Assembly: GCF_015732155.1 (NCBI RefSeq)
Contig: NZ_WIQK01000001.1
Coordinates: 2,056,001-2,120,000 of the forward strand
Source of the DNA: Pectinatus sottacetonis
Lineage (GTDB): Bacteria > Bacillota > Negativicutes > Selenomonadales > Selenomonadaceae
Reading direction: 5' to 3'
Length of the DNA stretch: 64,000 nt
In this document: positions 20,179 to 28,047 of the stretch, piece by piece
Layout of the letters: the number at the start of each line of letters is the position of its first letter
Position numbering within the stretch: position 1 is the stretch's first letter
The notes under the pieces: model-generated
Told to the model about the DNA's origin: nothing
Database searches by the model: none
The model's input: only the letters and a program-made list of their open reading frames with translations
Translations under genes and position numbers: made by a program

Positions 20179-20730
20179 ATGAAAGTTAGTGATAATGTGA
20201 ATATTGTGCATGATGGAGAGATTCTAGCTATTTTGCCACGATATACGGAGCGTGGTGATGGAACTGTTATTGTAAGCTGTGATGGAAAAGAAGTTTTTTA
20301 TTCTAAAGGGGAAAAACCTGTATTAAAGGAAATTTGTAATAGATATTGCAAGGATATTCATTTAATGCGGGACTGGGCAAGGCAATATACAGGCCAGAAG
20401 ATATGGATGCCGCTGGGATTCAGCTGGGAACTGGTATTGGTTCCGATGCGGATACGCGGACCGAAGATTCAGGGGGATGAAACTTTAGGGTATTTTAATT
20501 ATCTGCATATAAATGATGCGGTGGAAGTAGATAATAAGGTTTATCTGGTCATGGAAAATAATACAAGGTATTTAGTATTGTGGAGCCTTGATACGGTAAA
20601 GCAGCATTTGAAGGATGCAATGCTTATACACTCGATGATGACGCAGCGTTTGGATGATACTTTATGGCAGCGGCTCAGCCGGGCAATATTTTTTAATGGG
20701 CCAGTTGTGGTAAGACGGTATTATAAATAG
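20179..20730 (+). CDS. ComK-like protein (possible competence regulator)
   Basis: A 183-residue cytoplasmic protein not matched with certainty. From memory its layout follows Bacillus ComK: an opening strand ending AILP (ComK: AVLP), a word with KP..L and two Cys/Tyr-rich positions (KPVLKEICNRYC), a middle ending in a conserved aromatic/His strand (GYFNYLHINDA, compare a WISHVHV-type strand in ComK), then a basic C-terminal helix. No membrane segment is seen. It is a single-gene unit closed by a good terminator. If correct it would be a transcription factor for DNA uptake; otherwise a hypothetical protein. Confidence 0.5.
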   Translation: MKVSDNVNIVHDGEILAILPRYTERGDGTVIVSCDGKEVFYSKGEKPVLKEICNRYCKDIHLMRDWARQYTGQKIWMPLGFSWELVLVPMRIRGPKIQGDETLGYFNYLHINDAVEVDNKVYLVMENNTRYLVLWSLDTVKQHLKDAMLIHSMMTQRLDDTLWQRLSRAIFFNGPVVVRRYYK

Positions 20731-20790
20731 ATTATTAGAAATTTTTTGATAGGATTTATTATAGATGAAGTTACTTTATGAGATAAAATG

Positions 20791-20820
20791 AAGCAGCCCA
20801 TGTTTGTGTGGGCTGCTTTT
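20791..20820 (+). terminator. Intrinsic terminator after the ComK-like gene
   Basis: Stem AGCAGCCCA (20792-20800) with TGGGCTGCT (20809-20817), eight-base loop, then TTTTGTATAT. The U-run is on the plus strand, so it serves the gene ending at 20730. Confidence 0.85.
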
Positions 20821-20896
20821 GTATATAAGTATATGAAGTAAAGAAAAAATTTTTGTTGCCCATATGAAATGGCAGGGCGACTTAGGAAGATGATGG

Positions 20897-21910
20897 CTAT
20901 ATTCGTGAAAACATTGCTTTGGTATAATCTCCAATATCATTTGGGTTAATCATGTTATACTTTGTTTTGATTTTACTGAAATAGGTTCCTATTAGTTTTT
21001 TTTCAATAATTTGATTTGAGGCGGCAGTTGGGGAAATGTTTTTTCTGGCAGAAATCCATGGCGTTTCGGAATGGGTGAATTGTTCTAGAATTTTTCCGCT
21101 ATAGCAGCAAAGGTTTTTTATCACACTGTCGAAAATGGCTTTTTCTGTTGCAGTAAATGTTTCTGTGTTGAATTCATTAGGTTTTTTTATTGGATCAAAT
21201 TGGTAATTTTTATATCTGGAATAAATTTTTCTATATACTGGACCATGGATCCATGCTTCACATTCTTCTGAGAAAAGAAATGTATGGTGAAAGGCATAAT
21301 AAAACCCCTGAATATAATATAAAGTTTTTTGCAAGGCTAATGGTGTAATATCACCACATCTATTTAACAAATATTCTATAACAAGATCTATTTTTTCTGT
21401 ATTGTTTTGAAAATCTTTTATAAGTAAACTGGTTGCTTTTTTACTTTTTTCATAGGACACTGCTGTTTTTAAGTTGTTTTTGTTAGCTTCTAAGAGTTTC
21501 ATATAAAAAGCAGGATCATTATATATTTTTTGTAATATGGCGGAATACTGTTTTGTTGGGATATCACCATCGTAATAGCGTGAAAATGTCTGTTCTCCCC
21601 AGCCAAGTAAAAGTGATAATGGCCTTTTTCCAATATTATATTTTGGGTTTATAGCACGAATATCTTCCAGGGAAATAATATTTTGTTTTTTACGATAAAC
21701 ACTGTATAACGCGTTTAAATTGAAGTCATTTATAGACGGAACATAGATTTCATTTTTACAATTTTTACAGTATGCTGTTTTACCATTATAAGAATATAGT
21801 TCACCTTTAATTTTACCTTTTTTTAGTGTTTCTTTAACAGAAAAATTAACATCGGTTCTGCATTCTTCACAAAAAACTTTTTTTTCCACAATAATTTCCT
21901 CCCTTTTCAT
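20897..21910 (-). CDS. Panacea-domain (SocA/DUF4065) antitoxin with zinc finger and HTH
   Basis: A 337-residue antitoxin with three parts. The N-terminal zinc ribbon has two CxxC pairs (CEEC near 14, CKNC near 48), as in YgiT/MqsA antitoxins. A helix-turn-helix follows (about 70-115, with the LGWGEQTFSRYYDG word of MqsA-type repressors). The C-terminal Panacea domain (about 175-300) is marked by ITPLALQKTLYYIQGFYYA and CEAWIHGPVYRKIYSRYK. Panacea domains neutralise many unrelated toxins. The toxin gene ends three bases upstream, so the pair is one operon in toxin-first order. The HTH suggests it represses its own promoter. Confidence 0.85.
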   Translation of the reverse strand: MKREEIIVEKKVFCEECRTDVNFSVKETLKKGKIKGELYSYNGKTAYCKNCKNEIYVPSINDFNLNALYSVYRKKQNIISLEDIRAINPKYNIGKRPLSLLLGWGEQTFSRYYDGDIPTKQYSAILQKIYNDPAFYMKLLEANKNNLKTAVSYEKSKKATSLLIKDFQNNTEKIDLVIEYLLNRCGDITPLALQKTLYYIQGFYYAFHHTFLFSEECEAWIHGPVYRKIYSRYKNYQFDPIKKPNEFNTETFTATEKAIFDSVIKNLCCYSGKILEQFTHSETPWISARKNISPTAASNQIIEKKLIGTYFSKIKTKYNMINPNDIGDYTKAMFSRI

Positions 21911-21913
21911 TAA

Positions 21914-22324
21914 TCATTTGAATAAATAGCTAATTGGCTTGTTTTTTTTATGAAAAGAAATTACTATTGTTCTAGTTCCGTAAGGTAGTTCAATAATATT
22001 GAATTTCATATAAATATCAATTATTTCATTAATTCCATCAGAATTAAATAAAGATACTTTAGGTACAAAAACATAAAGAATTTCATATTCATAGCCGGGG
22101 TTAGTATTTTGTAAAGTGTAGCAGAAATCTTTTACTTGAAGATTAAGTAAAAGATTTTTTTGTTTTTTGCTGTGAATATTATATTCATTGATAAAATTTA
22201 TGTTTTCCTGCCTGTTTTTATTCAGTGAAATTGTATATTTATTATTAATTATGCAACTTTTTATTTTTGCCAAAATTGTTGCGATATCTTTTTGTGAATA
22301 GTTTTGGTTATAATGCTGAGCCAC
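21914..22324 (-). CDS. Putative MqsR-like toxin partner of the Panacea antitoxin
   Basis: A 136-residue protein. Its overall plan resembles MqsR/RelE-fold mRNA interferases: two N-terminal helices, a middle L-x2-KDFCYTLQN region that lines up with the LSESDFYKSM-type helix of MqsR, and closing strands IYMKFNIIE and TIVISFHKK, comparable with the VYLKITVI and LIVSFKEK ends of MqsR. The likeness is from memory and weak at residue level. Main support is the gene order: immediately before a zinc-finger/HTH/Panacea antitoxin, three bases apart. If it is not MqsR-like, it is still the best toxin candidate. Confidence 0.65.
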   Translation of the reverse strand: MAQHYNQNYSQKDIATILAKIKSCIINNKYTISLNKNRQENINFINEYNIHSKKQKNLLLNLQVKDFCYTLQNTNPGYEYEILYVFVPKVSLFNSDGINEIIDIYMKFNIIELPYGTRTIVISFHKKNKPISYLFK

Positions 22325-22419
22325 TACACCACTTCCCTAAATAAATGATAGCTCTTTTTATTAGCAGTGTCAATAAAAATGCACTAATTAATGCATTTCA
22401 TTAAATGAGCTGCATTTGA

Positions 22420-22471
22420 ATACAGTCCACCACCGCTAAAGCGATCCTCTGCCCTTCTAAGGGCGGACAAA
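22420..22471 (-). repeat. Structured dispersed repeat, copy A
   Basis: Two perfect hairpins, CGCT-aa-AGCG (22434-22443) and GCCCTT-ct-AAGGGC (22451-22464), are enclosed by GTCC (22425-22428) and GGAC (22465-22468), which would form a three-way junction. The reverse complement matches copy B at 39109-39161 over the words TTTTGTCCGCCCTTAGAAGGG and CGCTTTAGCGGTGG. Confidence 0.75.
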
Positions 22472-22822
22472 AGGGGCTTTATTGTAAAGAATGTGTACAG
22501 TCTTCTATACTAGCATTGTCTTAAGTATAAAGTACAGACAAAAAATATACTAAATAAAAGATATGATTTCTTTTTATACAGTTTGTTATTTATATTGGTA
22601 TTTTTTCGATGTCATAAATAAATACATTTTTTGTCATAGTTTTGACAAATAAATTTTATATTATATTGGTGAAGCAAAAAATATGTAAAATTTTTGTTTT
22701 TAATAAAGGAGTAAGAGTCTTAATTGCAGAATCATTATTCATATAATTTGGTTGCTTTTTATAAGGTGGATCAATTACTGGATAATTGGATATTTGTAAA
22801 GTATATAAGGAGGGTAATTAAT
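22472..22822. other. Upstream region of the exported repeat protein
   Basis: No gene. It is AT-rich and contains a TTGACA at 22642-22647, but without a well-spaced -10 hexamer. The ribosome site AGGAGGG (22808-22814) serves ATG 22823. An upstream in-frame extension from about 22724 lacks a comparable ribosome site and would bury the signal peptide. Confidence 0.5.
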
Positions 22823-23500
22823 ATGTTTAATATGTCTAAAAAAAGATGGGGCGTGCTTGCCGTAGGAACTATGCTTACTGTAGGAGCGGCATTTCCCGCG
22901 TTGACAGAAGCTGCCAGTCCTGATAATTTACCGGGAATACAACAGAATATGCCACCACAGGGTATACATCATAAAAAACATCATGGCCCAAGAGATGGAA
23001 TGGGAGCATTTTTCCCTGAATATGAACAGCAACTGGGGTTAAGCAAAAGTGATTTTGACCGTTATGCTAAAAAGGGCTATAGACACGGTGCTATAATGAA
23101 TGCAGCACTTATAGCTAAGACCAGTGGTAAATCTTTGGATAAGATAATGAGCTATAAGACGGCTGATAATTCTTGGAAAGATGTTATGGAAAAGGTTGGA
23201 ATAACTTTTGATCAGCTACGTCAGGTACATAAAGATTTAGCGTCAAATGCCATAGCAAAAAAGACAGGCATTGATAAGGCTTCTATTGCCGGTTTGTTCG
23301 ATCAGAAATACCATGATCGTGATATTATGATGGCTGCTGAACTTTCTAAATTATCATCAAAGCCTATTGGGGAAATAATTGGAATGAAAAAAATCAATAA
23401 CAGCTGGCGTGATGTTGCCCAGCAGCTGGGTGTCAGTGATTCGGCTGTAAGAAATGATATGATGCCTCCTATGCATCATCATCAAAACAGAAATAATTGA
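22823..23500 (+). CDS. Exported protein with two repeats of a helical motif
   Basis: A 225-residue secreted protein of no family I can name. A clear signal peptide (KKRWGVLAVGTMLTVGAAFPALTEA) is followed by a His/Pro-rich linker (GIHHKKHHGPR). Two related blocks come next, each made of the pattern (I)MxAAxxxKxSxKxxxxIxxxKxxxNSWxDVxxxxGxxxxxxR. The first is at about 96-140 (IMNAALIAKTSGKSLDKIM ... NSWKDVMEKVGITFDQLR), the second at about 173-216 (IMMAAELSKLSSKPIGEII ... NSWRDVAQQLGVSDSAVR). The protein ends HHHQNRNN. His-rich ends suggest metal binding, but that is a guess. Start ATG 22823 has AGGAGGG eight bases upstream. Confidence 0.75.
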   Translation: MFNMSKKRWGVLAVGTMLTVGAAFPALTEAASPDNLPGIQQNMPPQGIHHKKHHGPRDGMGAFFPEYEQQLGLSKSDFDRYAKKGYRHGAIMNAALIAKTSGKSLDKIMSYKTADNSWKDVMEKVGITFDQLRQVHKDLASNAIAKKTGIDKASIAGLFDQKYHDRDIMMAAELSKLSSKPIGEIIGMKKINNSWRDVAQQLGVSDSAVRNDMMPPMHHHQNRNN

Positions 23501-23512
23501 GCATTTGATTGC

Positions 23513-23562
23513 TTAAATGGGAGCCACACACTCATGCCTTTGGTTGTGTGTGGGAGGTTTAG
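23513..23562 (+). repeat. Minimal element carrying both end words of the IStron
   Basis: Fifty bases that begin TTAAATGGGAGCCACACACTC and end GTGGGAGGTTTAG. They match the left end (41916 onward) and right end (to 43718) of the tnpB element with nothing between. It folds by CCACACA (23524-23530) with TGTGTGG (23547-23553). It is either an internally deleted remnant or a non-autonomous hairpin element. Confidence 0.65.
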
Positions 23563-23619
23563 ATACAATTACCCATTTATCCCCCTATAATAGTTAGTTG
23601 AAATATTGCCTAAAGTTGT

Positions 23620-23662
23620 AAAAGGGAAGTCAAAATTTTTTTAATTTGACTTCCCTTTTATA
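23620..23662. terminator. Bidirectional terminator between convergent genes
   Basis: A 15-bp perfect stem AAAAGGGAAGTCAAA (23620-23634) with TTTGACTTCCCTTTT (23645-23659), with A-run and T-run on both sides. It lies between the exported-protein gene (plus) and the LacI gene (minus), so it can serve both. Confidence 0.85.
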
Positions 23663-23799
23663 GTATTGTGTGTATTAATTAATATAAATTGCAAAAAACT
23701 ATTTATTTTCTATTCTACAAAGATATTAAACTTATCTGCACTTTTATGGGATGAATAAAAATCATTTATGTTGAATTGTTCTGTTAATTTTTGCGGGCA

Positions 23800-24822
23800 T
23801 TATTTTGGCTGGTATTTTTTTGTGCTTTGACGAATCTTTATTACTGGTTCGAAGATGATGTGTTTGGGTGGGGTATGTTCTGTTAGATCATCGAGTAACA
23901 ATTCAGCTGCTTTTTTACCCATAGTGTAAGCAGGCTGGCTGATTGTGCTAAGAGGAACTTCTAATATCTGCGAAAAAAATATATCATCAAAGCCCATGAC
24001 GGAAATGTCATTGGGAACATTTATGCCTTGTTCTTTTAATGCTTTTATGGCGCCATAGGCCATCATATCATTTAGGCATAAGATAGCGGTTGGCCTTTGC
24101 GGCAGTAACACAGAAATAGCATTATAGCCGCTTTGATAGCGAAAGTTTCCTTCATAGATAAGTTCTTTTCGATAAGGAATGGCGTGTTTTTGCAAAGCTT
24201 TTATATATCCGTTGAGTCTGTCTGTATTTGTTTGGGGACCGAGTGGTCCTGTAATACAGGCTATGCGTTTATGGTTTAGTGATATAAGGTATTCAACAGC
24301 CATGTAAGAAGCCTTGGTGTTATTTATGGAAACGGTACTGAAATTATCGGTTTCATTAAAACAGTCGATTATTACTGTGGGCAGGGAGGCTTTTTTTAAA
24401 AGTGACAGGCTGGCTTGCTCCTTGGTACCGTAACTTTCTGCTGACATTATTATTATTAATCCATCGATGCTTTGGTCGATGAGCATATTTATGGATTCTA
24501 TTTCGAGGGCATGGTTATCATTGGAATTACATAATATAAGGTTATAGCTTTTTTTATGGGCAAAGTCTTCGATGCCTTTAGTTATTTCGGAAAAAAAGAC
24601 ATTACTTATATCCGGTATTATTAATCCTATGGTATTGGTTATTTTTTTTATCAGTCCTACAGCCAGTTTGTTGGGGCGGTAGTTCATTTTTTGGGCAATG
24701 TCTTTTATAAGCCGGCGGTTTTTAGCAGAAATGCGATTAGATTTTCCGTTGAGTACTAACGATACTGTAGTGACAGATACACCAGCGGCGTTAGCTATAT
24801 CTTTTATTGTTGTTCGAGTCAT
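23800..24822 (-). CDS. LacI-family transcriptional regulator
   Basis: A 340-residue repressor. The N-terminal HTH (TIKDIANAAGVSVTTVSLVLNGK, residues 4-26) and hinge helix (NYRPNKLAVGL, about 48-58) are canonical. The periplasmic-binding-like core (IGLIIPDISNVFFSEITKGIE onward) binds an effector, probably a sugar or nucleoside. It is the last gene of the minus-strand block that begins with the ribokinase and ECF genes. Palindromes GATAAAACGTTTTATC at 31195-31218 and 31252-31269, at the ECF promoter, have the even-spaced CG centre expected for a LacI operator, so this is their likely repressor. The ligand is not known. Confidence 0.9.
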   Translation of the reverse strand: MTRTTIKDIANAAGVSVTTVSLVLNGKSNRISAKNRRLIKDIAQKMNYRPNKLAVGLIKKITNTIGLIIPDISNVFFSEITKGIEDFAHKKSYNLILCNSNDNHALEIESINMLIDQSIDGLIIIMSAESYGTKEQASLSLLKKASLPTVIIDCFNETDNFSTVSINNTKASYMAVEYLISLNHKRIACITGPLGPQTNTDRLNGYIKALQKHAIPYRKELIYEGNFRYQSGYNAISVLLPQRPTAILCLNDMMAYGAIKALKEQGINVPNDISVMGFDDIFFSQILEVPLSTISQPAYTMGKKAAELLLDDLTEHTPPKHIIFEPVIKIRQSTKKYQPK

Positions 24823-24833
24823 ATAAATGTCCT

Positions 24834-25994
24834 TTATTTGGCAAAGTAATTTAATAATAATTTATTATAACATAATATAGAGGCGAAGTAATCTTTGTCT
24901 TCTACGTATTCGTTAGTAATATGGGCATTATATTCTTTGCCGGGACCAAATAATATGCAGGGCAGAGTGTTTTCTTGCTGGACAAAAATAGAAGCATCGG
25001 AAAAAAAGTTGATGCCGGTGCATTTGGGCTGTATATGGGTGATGGATTGTATGGCATTGGATAGCTGGCTAACTGCCGGGGCATTCTGGCTTATGCTTAC
25101 GGGTGGACGATTGTTAAGCAAAGAAAATTTTATATGCAGACCTGGAATATTTTGCATCATGTTGCTGCAGACAGAAGCAATTTTTTGCAGAAAAAGCTCA
25201 TTATTGATGAGGGGTATCGTTCTTATGTCCATTTTTATGTTGCAAAAATCAGCAACCATATTTATTTTGGCGCCGCCGGAAATTTTTGTTATTGTACAAG
25301 TGGATTTTTTTAATAAGGGATCTTCGTGTTCATTGCATAATTGTTCTAATTCCTGATGTATTTTATAAGCAGCTTTAATAGCATTAATACCTTTTTGGGG
25401 ATAGGCTCCATGGGCGCTTTGTCCGTAAATATTGAAATCAAGCCATAAAGTCCCTTTAGAAGTAATGCCAATGTCATTGCCGGTGGGTTCGGCGATTATC
25501 ATGGCGGAAGCGGTTTTTAACGGGAGAACTGCTGATAATGCCGTGGCGCCTGCTCCATCTGTTTCCTCATCGGCAGTAAGTGCTAGTATAATGTCGCCGG
25601 CAGGTCTGTTTGTGGTTTGTGCAGTTTGTTTAAAGGCATATAATATAGCGGCCAGGCCGCTTTTCATGTCACTGGCGCCTCGTCCATAGCAGCGGTTTTT
25701 TAAGTAGGTAAGTTTATCAGGTGGAAAGTTCCATAATTCTTTTTGCCCATAAGGAACAGTATCCATATGTCCGCACAGGATCAAAGGTTTTTGTCTTCCA
25801 GTCCCCTTTATGACAGCAGTTAGGCTGCATCTGTTTCCGGATAAGGGAATTTTTTGTATAGAAACAGGTGTTTTTTGCAGATAATGACAGATTTTATCTG
25901 CCAGGAAAGTTTCATTTCCCGGTGGATTTACGGTATTAGTTTCAATAAGCATTTTTAGTAACGCAAGGGCATTTTTTTTATTAAGAGTATTCAT
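24834..25994 (-). CDS. M20-family metallopeptidase (ArgE/DapE-like)
   Basis: A 386-residue two-zinc amidohydrolase that would cleave an N-acyl amino acid, dipeptide or carbamoyl compound. Ligands and catalytic residues are visible: HMDTVP (about 76-81), the bridging Asp in GRGASDMKSGLAA, the EE pair in ADEETDGAGA, the AEPTGND word, and the last His in KEYNAHITNEYV. The dimerisation domain lies between, with AHGAYPQKGINAI. It starts 25 bases after the GATase-like gene and ends 11 bases before the LacI gene. A second M20 enzyme is two genes upstream, so substrates are probably related but different. Confidence 0.87.
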   Translation of the reverse strand: MNTLNKKNALALLKMLIETNTVNPPGNETFLADKICHYLQKTPVSIQKIPLSGNRCSLTAVIKGTGRQKPLILCGHMDTVPYGQKELWNFPPDKLTYLKNRCYGRGASDMKSGLAAILYAFKQTAQTTNRPAGDIILALTADEETDGAGATALSAVLPLKTASAMIIAEPTGNDIGITSKGTLWLDFNIYGQSAHGAYPQKGINAIKAAYKIHQELEQLCNEHEDPLLKKSTCTITKISGGAKINMVADFCNIKMDIRTIPLINNELFLQKIASVCSNMMQNIPGLHIKFSLLNNRPPVSISQNAPAVSQLSNAIQSITHIQPKCTGINFFSDASIFVQQENTLPCILFGPGKEYNAHITNEYVEDKDYFASILCYNKLLLNYFAK

Positions 25995-26019
25995 TTTGTG
26001 TCATCCTGGATGTAAGTGT

Positions 26020-26766
26020 TTATTTTTGGGTAATATAATCAAGTATTCCTTTCCAGAGGATGTCATAGCCTTTCCATGAAAGAAATTCTTTTGGGCCCCA
26101 ATGAGGAGCGCAGTCGGAAGTGAATACGGCTGTACTGCCCTTACCAAATTTACCAAAGGCTATTAATGGATCATCGTTTATGGTAAAAGGAACGGGACAG
26201 TCTTGTTTAGGAAGGACTTTGTTGTATCCGAGAAAGTGTGGCCATTTTTCGGGTAAATCGACTAAAGCCGGATGAAGCATCTGCATCTGCGGCTTTATAC
26301 CTTCAGGATGTTCTTCGCGGTCATCACCGTTGATGCATGTTACTGGCAGGATATCTGCTAAGGCGGTTTGTCCGTAACGGGCTTTCTGGTCTATACCAGA
26401 GAATGACAGGTAACCACCGATCATCAGGAAGGCACCGCCATTTTTTACGTAAGAAGCAATAGATTGACAACGGTTTGGTGTTTTTTTGCCTTGTTTAAAT
26501 GTTTTGTCTGATAAAAGCAGGGTGTTTGAGCCTATATCTGACAATATAATACAATCATAGGCGGCTAGTTCTTTTACGGTATAGGGGAATTTTTCTGCTA
26601 TTTTGTGGCCAGGCAGGTACACTAATTCATAGCCGGCTTTTTCTATTGATTTTGCTATATATTCGATGCCTTCTTCGTAAATACTGGTTGTAAAAGTATC
26701 AAAACCTTTTACATGTGTGGTAAAACTTGTCCATGATTCGCCGCCGAACAGAATTTTTTTCTTCAT
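26020..26766 (-). CDS. Glutamine-amidotransferase-like protein (DUF1355 type)
   Basis: A 248-residue cytoplasmic protein of the class I GATase-like superfamily, of the DUF1355 (PF07090) type. It reads KKKILFGGESWTSFTTHVKGFDTF at the start, then DCIILSDIGSNTLLL (about 73-87) and GGAFLMIGGYLSFSGIDQ (about 108-125). A nucleophilic Cys in the GATase elbow is not evident. Family function is unknown. ATG 26766 is used because GGGAGAG lies about eight bases before it; a TTG two codons earlier is also in frame. It sits between the two M20 peptidase genes. Confidence 0.7.
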   Translation of the reverse strand: MKKKILFGGESWTSFTTHVKGFDTFTTSIYEEGIEYIAKSIEKAGYELVYLPGHKIAEKFPYTVKELAAYDCIILSDIGSNTLLLSDKTFKQGKKTPNRCQSIASYVKNGGAFLMIGGYLSFSGIDQKARYGQTALADILPVTCINGDDREEHPEGIKPQMQMLHPALVDLPEKWPHFLGYNKVLPKQDCPVPFTINDDPLIAFGKFGKGSTAVFTSDCAPHWGPKEFLSWKGYDILWKGILDYITQK

Positions 26767-26781
26767 ATACAAATCTCTCCC

Positions 26782-28047
26782 TTAGCTGCACCAATCTAAA
26801 ATTAAATTGGCATAAATTTTTATAGCATCCAAATATTGGTTTATTTCTACGTATTCATTGACAGAGTGGCATTGTTCAAGTCTGCCGGGACCGTATTGTA
26901 AAGTAGGACATTTGGCAATGTTATGCCATGAACGTGAATCACATCCAGCTGGTGAGCCTACTATTTTTGCAGGATGGTGCATGGCTTTTTGGTAGGCATT
27001 TTGAAAGCTGCCAACAAGGGGATGGGTTAAATCCATCTCAAAGGGGCTGCCGGTTTGGTATATACTTATTTTTGGTTTGTGGTCTTTCAGCCATTCATCA
27101 CCAGCGCTGCGTATCATTATGGCATTGGTGTATTCTGCTGCGACTTGTTCATAGGTCATGCCGGGTTGATAATGGACACAAGTTTGAAAACAGCAATAAT
27201 CAGGTACAGTGGAACCGGCTTCTCCGCCTGATATCATACCTATGTTCCCGGAAGGCGGTGGCAGCAGAGGATGTTTGTATTTTAAAAGCCAGCTGTGTTC
27301 CAGTTCGTTTACGGCCTCGATTATTTTTATGGCTTTTTCAATGGCATTTATACCCTTGTTTTTTAAACCGGAATGTACGGCGATACCTTCAAATTCTACT
27401 TTGAAAAATATCCAGCCCATGTGGGCGGCGATAAGTTCGTAATTAGTCGGTTCACAGACTATAACGGCATCAGCTTTCTGTCCAGAAGCAGCAGCGATGA
27501 TAGAACCATTGCCGCCCCCTTCTTCATCACAGACTGAAGTGATTTTTACTGTGCCGGGTAAGGTGAAACCGGCATCTTTTATTAGTTCAACGGCCATTAT
27601 TGAAGCCATAAGGCCAGCTTTCATGTCACAGGCACCTACACCGTATATTTTGTTATCATTGATGGTACCTTGAAAAGGATCATAGCGCCATGCGTTTTTA
27701 TTTCCTACGGGCATGGTGTCAATATGCCCGTTGAAAAGCAGTGTCTTGCCACTGCCTCCCTTAAATTGAGCATAAAGATTATAGCGGTCTTTGTAATCAT
27801 GGGCAGGATTTCCTTCGTGGTATTTCTGTCGACATTTGGTGATAACTTCTTCGGTAAGCGGTTCTCGGACAATATCGGAAGCTCCCATGTTATTAAACAA
27901 TTTTTCCAGGTATTCCTGGCCGTTTTTTTCTAGTCCGCCGTTAAGTCCATGGTCTATATCATGGGTATCACATTTTATGAGGTTGATAAGGTTTTTTATA
28001 TATTTCTTTTTATTTTTTTCTAAAGCAGCTGTCAAGATGTTATTCAT
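26782..28047 (-). CDS. M20-family metallopeptidase
   Basis: A 421-residue relative of ArgE/DapE/CPG2 peptidases. It shows LLFNGHIDTMPVG (about 103-115), GACDMKAGLMASI with the bridging Asp, CDEEGGGNG with the Glu pair, CEPTNYE, and a terminal EQCHSVNEYVE with the last zinc His. It shares architecture with the enzyme at 24834 but is longer and clearly not a recent copy. It overlaps the upstream ATPase gene by 8 bases, tying it tightly to the importer. The combination suggests the importer brings in an acylated or peptide-like compound, though the substrate cannot be named. Confidence 0.87.
   Translation of the reverse strand: MNNILTAALEKNKKKYIKNLINLIKCDTHDIDHGLNGGLEKNGQEYLEKLFNNMGASDIVREPLTEEVITKCRQKYHEGNPAHDYKDRYNLYAQFKGGSGKTLLFNGHIDTMPVGNKNAWRYDPFQGTINDNKIYGVGACDMKAGLMASIMAVELIKDAGFTLPGTVKITSVCDEEGGGNGSIIAAASGQKADAVIVCEPTNYELIAAHMGWIFFKVEFEGIAVHSGLKNKGINAIEKAIKIIEAVNELEHSWLLKYKHPLLPPPSGNIGMISGGEAGSTVPDYCCFQTCVHYQPGMTYEQVAAEYTNAIMIRSAGDEWLKDHKPKISIYQTGSPFEMDLTHPLVGSFQNAYQKAMHHPAKIVGSPAGCDSRSWHNIAKCPTLQYGPGRLEQCHSVNEYVEINQYLDAIKIYANLILDWCS

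Noticed and set aside
23560-23800. Additional small gene between the exported protein and the LacI gene.
   Set aside because: Only the hairpin element and bidirectional terminator are visible; no frame with a ribosome site.
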